From Citromicrobium sp. (GTDB lineage: Bacteria > Pseudomonadota > Alphaproteobacteria > Sphingomonadales > Sphingomonadaceae), in assembly GCA_002712945.1 (NCBI GenBank), contig PAVA01000068.1, positions 1-12,404 of the forward strand: a stretch of DNA of 12,404 bases. The letters run 5' to 3'. Below the pieces are notes generated by a model, which saw nothing but the letters and a program-made list of their open reading frames with translations, made no database searches and was not told where the DNA came from. Position numbers and translations under genes: made by a program. Every line of letters starts with the position of its first letter. Position 1 is the first letter of the stretch. This document shows positions 7,228 to 12,404 of this stretch, in pieces.

Positions 7228-8715
7228 ATGGACAGCTTGCGGGGAAAATTCGGCTTTTCCGACGGAGCGGACGAGGATGCCGCGTGGGACGATGCGGGCG
7301 ACGACAGCGATTACGCGGTCGACGACACGCCCCCCGCGCCCGTGGGGCAGGACGAGCGCCGGATGCAGGTGCGGGCCTATAACTACTGGGCCAGCCTGCT
7401 GGGCGAGCGCAACTATCCCAGCGTCGAGGATATCGAGCCCGACGGCCTGCCCGACTTCGCCGAAAACGGCGTGCTGCTCGACTTTACGGCCGGAATCGAA
7501 AATCCCGCGATCGCCTTTCTCGGCGAAAAGCTGGCGGGCGAATGCGGAGCGGAGGGGCCGATCCGAACCCTCGCCGATGTGCCGGGACGTTCGCTGCTGA
7601 GCCGCGTGACCGACCACTACATGCAGATTCTCGCCAACGAGGCCCCGATCGGATTCGAGGCCGAGTTCATCAACGACCGCGAGATGACGATTCTCTATCG
7701 CGGGATCCTGCTGCCCTTCTCGACCGACGACGAGTCGATCGACTTCATCTACGGGGTCATCAACTGGAAGGAAGTGGCCGACCAGCTGACCACCGACGAA
7801 TTGCTGCTCGAGGTCGATCAGGCGCTCGACCCCAAGGCGCGCGAACGGCGCGAGGAGGACGATGAGGACTCCTTGCCGCCCGAGAGGCGCCCGGCGGTGT
7901 TCTCCCCTTCCATCACGCGCTGGGCAGACGGGCCCGGCTCCCAGGACGCGCAAGACGCGAGCGAGGAGACCCGCGAGCAATCGCTGCCCCGCCCGTCCTT
8001 CGCGCGGCTCGATGCCCATCTGGGCGACATGCCCTCGCCCGAGCCCGAATTTGGCGATCCGGAGCACGATCCCGAAGACGCATTCGATCCGCTGGCCGAT
8101 CTCCATCGGGCAGAGGCCCCCTCAGGCCTTCACGATTGCCTGGCCGATGCGCGTGCGCTCGCCGCAGCCGCGCACAGCGCGGAACTGCGCAGCCGCTCCG
8201 CGCTCTATCGCGCGGTCGGCCGCGCTTACGATGTCAGCCTCGCCGCGCAGGACGAGCCGGAGAGCTTTGCCGCGCTGCTGGAAGAGAACGGCATCGCCGC
8301 CTCGCCGCGCGCGCCGATGACCCCGGTGGTCAAGCTCGTGTTCGGGACCGATTACGACAAGACGCGGCTGGCCGAGTATGCCGCCGCGCTCTCCTACGCA
8401 CGGCGCGAAAAGATTGCGGCGGGGGAGCTGTCCGAATTCCTCGAGACCGCCGAGGGCGGCCTCAAGGCGGTCGTCGCGCGCGAGCGCGCCCTGCGCCGCT
8501 CGGGCAAGTCCGGCGAGGCGGACGGCGCTGGCACCCGGCTCCAGCGCCGGCTCGGCAAGCTGCCGTCCCGTCCGCTGTCCGAGATTCCGGCGACGGGGGC
8601 GGAATTCTCGCTCTGCGTCATCCGCCGCGACGAAAACGGGCAGATCGCCTTCCTCGGCGAGGTGGCCGACGACGAGCGGCTGCTGGCCCGCGCGGCCAGG
8701 CACCTCGCCGACTAG
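7228..8715 (+). CDS. PAS_5-type domain protein with unidentified C-terminal domain
   Basis: This 495-residue cytoplasmic protein has three parts. Residues 1-45 are strongly acidic. Residues 46-182 match the PAS_5 family (PF07310), with YNYWASLLGERNYPSVEDIE at 51-70, LLDFTAGIENPAIAFLGEKL at 83-102 and the final strands IDFIYGVINWKE (171-182). PAS domains act as sensor or protein-interaction modules. Residues 205-295 form a long acidic, low-complexity linker. Residues 300-425 form a helical domain (LHDCLADARALAAAAHSAEL, later PMTPVVKLVFGTDYDKTRL at 363-381) that I cannot assign. The last 40 residues (TGAEFSLCVIRRDENGQI) look like a short beta region. There is no kinase, cyclase or DNA-binding domain. 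AGGGG lies about 12 bases before the ATG, which is long spacing. A possible CtrA box precedes it and a hairpin follows, so it is probably transcribed alone. Confidence 0.82.
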   Translation: MDSLRGKFGFSDGADEDAAWDDAGDDSDYAVDDTPPAPVGQDERRMQVRAYNYWASLLGERNYPSVEDIEPDGLPDFAENGVLLDFTAGIENPAIAFLGEKLAGECGAEGPIRTLADVPGRSLLSRVTDHYMQILANEAPIGFEAEFINDREMTILYRGILLPFSTDDESIDFIYGVINWKEVADQLTTDELLLEVDQALDPKARERREEDDEDSLPPERRPAVFSPSITRWADGPGSQDAQDASEETREQSLPRPSFARLDAHLGDMPSPEPEFGDPEHDPEDAFDPLADLHRAEAPSGLHDCLADARALAAAAHSAELRSRSALYRAVGRAYDVSLAAQDEPESFAALLEENGIAASPRAPMTPVVKLVFGTDYDKTRLAEYAAALSYARREKIAAGELSEFLETAEGGLKAVVARERALRRSGKSGEADGAGTRLQRRLGKLPSRPLSEIPATGAEFSLCVIRRDENGQIAFLGEVADDERLLARAARHLAD

Positions 8716-8759
8716 CCCCAGCGGCGGCAGCCGCGTTCCGCTGGGGGTTCACGCTCTTT
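8716..8759 (+). terminator. probable intrinsic terminator of the PAS gene
   Basis: Immediately after the TAG stop, CCCCAGCGG (8716-8724) pairs perfectly with CCGCTGGGG (8738-8746), a 9-bp GC-rich stem with a 13-base loop. The sequence that follows (GTTCACGCTCTTT) is only moderately T-rich, so termination may be partial. Confidence 0.5.
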
Positions 8760-8770
8760 GGGGTTCACGC
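8744..8770 (+). repeat. 11-bp direct repeat GGGGTTCACGC, 16-bp period
   Basis: GGGGTTCACGC occurs at 8744-8754 and again at 8760-8770, separated by TCTTT. The first copy overlaps the closing arm of the terminator hairpin. It may be a small duplication or a pair of binding half-sites; nothing else supports a function. Confidence 0.45.
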
Positions 8771-8799
8771 GGGAGCCTCGGCAGGCTAGCCGGGCGCGC

Positions 8800-9903
8800 A
8801 TGGGGATTTTCAGGCGCCGTCCGGTTCGTGTGCAGCCCTATTTCGGCTATCGTAGCCGCGAGCGTCTGATCCTGACGGGGCGGACGCTCCGCTCCCGCCC
8901 GCCGAAATTCGAGGAAGCGGGCCGCTGGCGCTCTTTCCGGGTGATGATGTCGCAATTCTTCGCGCGCGAGGTCGCGGGCGTGCGGGTGACGCTGTGCCTG
9001 ACCCGCGCCGACGGGCAGGACTTCGAATATGTCACCGTCTCCGACGAGGACGGCTATTTCCGGTTCGAGATCGATCTGGAGGGCGACTGGCCCTACCCCG
9101 CGCAGACGGCGTGGGAGGTCGTGCGGCTGGGGTGGCGCACCCGCAAGGGGCGCCGGTCGGTCACCGGACACGTCCTCGTGCCGGGCACCGATGCGCAGAT
9201 CGGCGTGATTTCCGACATCGACGACACGATCATGGAAACCGGGATTACCGGCGGGGGGCACAATGTCGTGCGCAACTGGAAGCGCATCTTCGCCCAGATG
9301 CCGCAGGAGCGCATCCTCGTCGAGGGGGCGGACGTGTTCTACGGCGCGATCGGCGGCGGCCTCTCGGTGCCGAGCGACGCCCAGCCGACCGGCAGTTTCA
9401 TCCCCGCGACCCACCGGCCCTTCTTCTATATCTCGTCGAGCCCGTGGAACCTGTTTTCCTACCTCGTCGCCTTCAAGCGATCGCGCGAGATGCCGCTGGG
9501 CGCACTGTTCCTGCGTAACTGGGGGTTCAACCGCGCCACCATCGGCAAGCGGAGCCACGGCGCGCACAAGCAGCGCGCGATCTCCGCCATCCTCGAACAC
9601 TATACGGACATGCGCTTCGCCTTCATCGGCGATGACACGCAGGGCGATCTGCCCGCCTTCGCCGAAGCGGTCGCGCGCGAGCCGGAGCGGATCGCGGCGG
9701 TCTTTATCCGAACCACCGAAAAAGCGCTGTCCGAAGTCGAACTTGACGCGAAACGGGTCATCGAGTCCTTTGGGGTGCCCCTGTGGTTGGGAAACAGCTA
9801 TGCGGTCGGCCGGGATTTCCTGAGAGCAGCAGGGGTTGCACCGCATGGGGAAACATCGCGCATCGTGGAAACGGTGGAGTCGCGAGCTGGAGAAGAAGCC
9901 TAA
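8800..9903 (+). CDS. App1-family HAD phosphatase
   Basis: This 367-residue protein resembles the App1 family (PF09949, formerly DUF2183). Yeast App1 is a phosphatidate phosphatase acting at actin patches; the bacterial substrate is not known. Residues 10-130 form the N-terminal beta-rich part (VQPYFGYRS, DEDGYFRFEIDLEG at 82-95). The catalytic HAD motif is SDIDDTIMETG (138-148), with D139 and D141 as the DxDxT pair. Motif II is ISSSPWN (211-217), K257 in GAHKQR is a candidate motif III lysine, and FIGDDTQGD (275-283) is motif IV. No signal peptide or membrane segment is seen. I chose ATG 8800 because a TTG at 8758 would start inside the terminator/repeat region and the family-like sequence begins at about residue 10. 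No strong ribosome binding site is present. Its end overlaps the next gene by 59 bases. Confidence 0.88.
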   Translation: MGIFRRRPVRVQPYFGYRSRERLILTGRTLRSRPPKFEEAGRWRSFRVMMSQFFAREVAGVRVTLCLTRADGQDFEYVTVSDEDGYFRFEIDLEGDWPYPAQTAWEVVRLGWRTRKGRRSVTGHVLVPGTDAQIGVISDIDDTIMETGITGGGHNVVRNWKRIFAQMPQERILVEGADVFYGAIGGGLSVPSDAQPTGSFIPATHRPFFYISSSPWNLFSYLVAFKRSREMPLGALFLRNWGFNRATIGKRSHGAHKQRAISAILEHYTDMRFAFIGDDTQGDLPAFAEAVAREPERIAAVFIRTTEKALSEVELDAKRVIESFGVPLWLGNSYAVGRDFLRAAGVAPHGETSRIVETVESRAGEEA

Positions 9904-10975
9904 GGAACCGGGCGGTTGCTGCCTGTTCCAGATGATCTTCGTCCTGGCGCTGACGATCCTTGCCTACAACCTGTGGAACTGGGTGTGGCCCAACGTGCGC
10001 CACGATATTCCCAACACGATCGACCGGGCGTTCAGCTATAACGACCGGATCGAGCAACGCGGGCCGTTGGCCTATGGCAACCACGAGGACCGCAAGCTCT
10101 ACATCTACCGGAGCGAGGATGCGCCCGAGGACGGGCTGCTGCCGGTGCTGGTGTTCTTCCACGGCGGTGGCTGGGCCAATGGCGACCCGGCGCAATACGG
10201 CTTCATCGGCCGCAATTTCGCGCCCAAGGGCTTCGTCGTCGTCAATGTCGGCTACCGCCTGCTGCCCGAGGGCAAGTATCCCGCGATGCTGGCGGACGGC
10301 GCGGCGGCGCTGCGCTGGACCACGCAGAATATCCGCAAATATGGCGGCGATCCGGAGCGGATCTATCTCATGGGCCATTCGGCGGGCGCCTATAACGCGG
10401 TGATGCTGGGGCTCGACCGGCGCTGGACCCGGCGGCTCGGCCTGCCAGACGATACGATCGACGGCGTGATCGGCCTGGCCGGCCCGTACGATTTCCTCCC
10501 GCTCGAGAGCGACAACGCCAAGGACGCCTTCGGCGAGACCCAGCGGATCGCGGAAACCCAGCCGGTCAATTTCGCCCGGCGGAATGCGCCGCCGATGCTG
10601 CTCGCCACCGGCTTCCAGGACGAAAGCGTCGAGCGCGACAATGCCGAGGCCCTGTACGACGCGCTGGCCGCCAAGGGCGCGCGCGCACGCCATGTCGTGT
10701 TCAACGATCTCGGCCATGCGGGGATCATCATGACGCTCGCCAGGCCCTTCGACGACAGCCGCTTCGGCGACCCGCGGGTCGAGGACGCGGTGACGACCTT
10801 CCTGCGCGAACTGGAGCAGGACGCCGCACGCGAACGCACGCGCGCCGCGCGCCGTGCGCGGGAATTGCAGGCGACCCGCGATGCGCAGAGTCAGGCAGAG
10901 GCGCAAGGCGCTGCTGCGACGTCGCCGGGCGACGAGGTGCAAGCTTCAGGAGACATTCAGCCCTCCGGAGGCTAG
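9845..10975 (+). CDS. membrane-anchored alpha/beta hydrolase (BD-FAE/HSL-like esterase)
   Basis: This 376-residue protein is a serine esterase-type hydrolase. The fold and active site are clear: oxyanion motif HGGGW (106-110), nucleophile elbow GHSAG (177-181, Ser179), probable acid D259 (GFQDES) and His291 (DLGHAG). The spacing fits the family of carboxylesterases, kynurenine formamidases and feruloyl esterase-like enzymes; the substrate is unknown. A basic N-terminus is followed by one hydrophobic segment (about 28-48), which suggests a membrane anchor with the catalytic domain in the periplasm. Residues 322-376 form an Arg/Glu/Gln/Ala-rich tail beyond the hydrolase fold. ATG 9845 was chosen over TTG 9836 because AGGGG lies nine bases upstream. 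It begins 59 bases inside the phosphatase gene and ends 12 bases before the protease gene, which suggests one transcript. Confidence 0.9.
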   Translation: MGKHRASWKRWSRELEKKPKEPGGCCLFQMIFVLALTILAYNLWNWVWPNVRHDIPNTIDRAFSYNDRIEQRGPLAYGNHEDRKLYIYRSEDAPEDGLLPVLVFFHGGGWANGDPAQYGFIGRNFAPKGFVVVNVGYRLLPEGKYPAMLADGAAALRWTTQNIRKYGGDPERIYLMGHSAGAYNAVMLGLDRRWTRRLGLPDDTIDGVIGLAGPYDFLPLESDNAKDAFGETQRIAETQPVNFARRNAPPMLLATGFQDESVERDNAEALYDALAAKGARARHVVFNDLGHAGIIMTLARPFDDSRFGDPRVEDAVTTFLRELEQDAARERTRAARRARELQATRDAQSQAEAQGAAATSPGDEVQASGDIQPSGG

Positions 10976-10987
10976 CCTGCCGCCGCA

Positions 10988-12364
10988 ATGGCGATCACCC
11001 ATCACATGACCCGATTCTTCGCGCGCTGCCTCGCCGCGCTGCTCGCCCTCACGCTCGCGGCCCAGCCCGCCCTCGCGCAGAGCGTCCTGCGCGATGCGGA
11101 GACAGAGGCGCTTCTGAACGACATGGCCGCCCCGCTGGTCGAGGCTGCCGGCCTGCGACCGGGCAATGTCGATATCGTGCTGATCAACGACCCCTCGATC
11201 AACGCCTTCGTCGCGGGCGGACAGGTGGTCTATGTCCATTCGGGGCTGATCAACGCAGCGGACAGCGCGAACGAGGTGCAGGGCGTGATCGCGCACGAGC
11301 TCGGCCACATCACCGGCGGGCACGTCATCACCACCAGCGACAGTCTGCGCGGCGTGCAGACGATCTCCATCCTCTCGCTGCTGGCAGGGATCGCCGCCGC
11401 CGTGGCGGGCGCGGGCGATGCCGCGATGGGCGTCATCATGGCCGGGCAGCGGGCGGCGATGGGCAAGTTCCTTGCCTTCAGCCGGGTGCAGGAATCGGCG
11501 GCCGACGCGGCGGGCGCCGAGTATCTTTCCGAGGCGGGGATCACGGGCAAGGGTTCGCTGGCCTTCTTCGGCAAGCTGCTCAACCAGGAATATCGCTACA
11601 ACCGCAGCCAGAGCGACGAGGCGGCCTTCAACCGCACCCACCCGCTTTCGGGAGACCGCATTTCGCGCCTGCGCGAGGTCTACGAGCGCGATCCCGCGTG
11701 GGACACCCCGCCCGATCCCGAGCTCGAAGCGCGTTTCCAGCGCGTGCGGGCCAAGCTGTTCGGCTATCTCGCCGAGCCGGAGCGCACGCTGCGGACCTAC
11801 CCGGCCAGCCAGACGGGCGTGCCCGCCCGCTATGCGCGCGCCTATGCCTACCACAAGGAGGCACGGATCGAGGCGGCGCTGGCGGAAACCGACGCGCTGA
11901 TCGCGATCAACCCCGACAACCCCTATTTCCTCGAACTGCGCGGCCAGGTGCTGCTCGAATCGGGCCGCCCCGACGAGGCCTTGCCCGCGCTGCGCCGGGC
12001 GAGCGAGCTGACCGGCAACCAGCCGCTGATCGCCTCGCTGTTCGGCCATGCCCTGATCGCGACCGAAAACCCCGACAATTACGAGGAGGCCGAGAAGGTG
12101 CTGCGCGCCGCCGTGGCCAAGGACCGGCTCAACCCCTTCGCCTGGTACCAGCTGGGCGTGGTCTACGCCGCGCGGGGCGACATGCCGCGCGCGCATCTTG
12201 CCACCGCCGAACAGCAGGTGATGACGCGCCGCTATATCGAGGCGCTGCGCAACGCGCAGCTGGCCGAATCCGAGCTTCCGGTCGGCTCGCCCGACTGGCT
12301 GCGCGCGCAGGATGTGCGAATGCAGGCGCAGGCGGCGCTCGAACAGCAGCGCGAAGACAGCTAG
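10988..12364 (+). CDS. M48 metalloprotease with TPR repeats, BepA-like
   Basis: This 458-residue exported zinc protease resembles BepA (YfgC), which in E. coli monitors outer-membrane protein assembly and LptD maturation in the periplasm. A Sec signal peptide covers residues 1-30, with probable cleavage after AQPALA. The zinc motif is HELGH (103-107, H103, E104, H107). The third ligand is probably E169 in QESAAD, 62 residues after H107. H218 in THPLSGDR corresponds in position to the regulatory fourth ligand of BepA, by spacing only. A hydrophobic segment at 124-152 matches the family's membrane-associated loop. Residues 285-450 contain TPR-like helical pairs, for example NPDNPYFLELRGQVLLESGR and NPFAWYQLGVVYAARGD. 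The first ATG was kept; GGAGG lies upstream but about 16 bases away. An internal ATG at 11006 also leaves a signal peptide. Confidence 0.93.
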   Translation: MAITHHMTRFFARCLAALLALTLAAQPALAQSVLRDAETEALLNDMAAPLVEAAGLRPGNVDIVLINDPSINAFVAGGQVVYVHSGLINAADSANEVQGVIAHELGHITGGHVITTSDSLRGVQTISILSLLAGIAAAVAGAGDAAMGVIMAGQRAAMGKFLAFSRVQESAADAAGAEYLSEAGITGKGSLAFFGKLLNQEYRYNRSQSDEAAFNRTHPLSGDRISRLREVYERDPAWDTPPDPELEARFQRVRAKLFGYLAEPERTLRTYPASQTGVPARYARAYAYHKEARIEAALAETDALIAINPDNPYFLELRGQVLLESGRPDEALPALRRASELTGNQPLIASLFGHALIATENPDNYEEAEKVLRAAVAKDRLNPFAWYQLGVVYAARGDMPRAHLATAEQQVMTRRYIEALRNAQLAESELPVGSPDWLRAQDVRMQAQAALEQQREDS

Positions 12365-12374
12365 GACCCACGCC

Positions 12375-12404
12375 ATGAAGGAAACGATCCTGCGCGCAGG
12401 GGGC
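12375..12404 (+). CDS. start of a further gene, truncated by the window edge
   Basis: An ATG ten bases after the protease stop opens a frame that runs off the window (MKETILRAGG). The basic start fits a signal peptide. In related genomes a DsbA-like thioredoxin often follows such an M48 gene, but ten residues cannot show that. No clear ribosome binding site is visible in the short gap. Confidence 0.45.
   Translation, partial: MKETILRAGG

Noticed and set aside
8122..9846. Minus-strand frames opposite the PAS and App1 genes
   Set aside because: Both plus-strand genes have recognisable families. The antisense translations are Arg/Gly/Ala-rich with no domain signal.
9758..10942. Long minus-strand frame opposite the alpha/beta hydrolase
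   Set aside because: The plus strand has complete catalytic motifs (HGGGW, GHSAG). The antisense frame has none and is a GC-rich shadow.
10946..12376. Long open frame on the minus strand opposite the protease gene
   Set aside because: It is the mirror of a clear M48 protease with signal peptide and HELGH. High GC content keeps the antisense frame open, and its translation is a His/Arg/Gly-rich sequence without recognisable motifs.

Overview
The window looks like a chromosomal segment of a GC-rich alphaproteobacterium, most likely Sphingomonadales (Erythrobacteraceae/Sphingomonadaceae). The clues are an MmcB-family repair gene, a DUF2141 protein, a PAS_5-type protein, a dense high-GC coding style and a near-consensus alphaproteobacterial SOS box. 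The genus assignment is inference; no rRNA is present.

The window has two parts. Bases 1-~4730 are the right end of an integrated mobile element. Its GC content is visibly lower than the rest (one sampled 60-base line near 3541 is about 57% GC, one near 9301 about 75%). From the left it holds a gene-poor 299-base stretch, a two-gene operon of unknown function (300-1099), a large unrecognised gene on the minus strand (1093-2811), a 60-codon leader ORF (2953-3135), and a large serine recombinase (3132-4793). The recombinase frame runs 66 bases into the 3' part of a tRNA-Arg(CCG) gene on the opposite strand (4728-4804), so its last 21 residues and its stop codon are antisense tRNA sequence. The element lies on the 3' side of the tRNA, as expected for tRNA-targeted integration. 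Its left end is outside the window.

Bases ~4805-12404 look like host core chromosome, all on the plus strand. They hold a small unknown protein (4950-5348) and mmcB, a PD-(D/E)XK DNA-repair protein with a TTGACA -35 and a LexA-type box just upstream. Next come a membrane fatty-acid-hydroxylase/sterol-desaturase overlapping a secreted DUF2141 protein, and a PAS_5 protein with a long acidic linker and an unidentified C-terminal domain. An overlapping group follows: an App1-type HAD phosphatase, a membrane-anchored alpha/beta hydrolase and an exported M48 metalloprotease with TPR-like repeats (BepA-like). The first ten codons of another gene sit at the right edge.

The observations most worth following up are the tRNA-encoded tail of the recombinase, the unidentified 572-residue cargo protein with the coupled 60-residue leader ORF, the putative SOS promoter of mmcB with a possible leaderless start, and a CtrA-like box ahead of the PAS gene.
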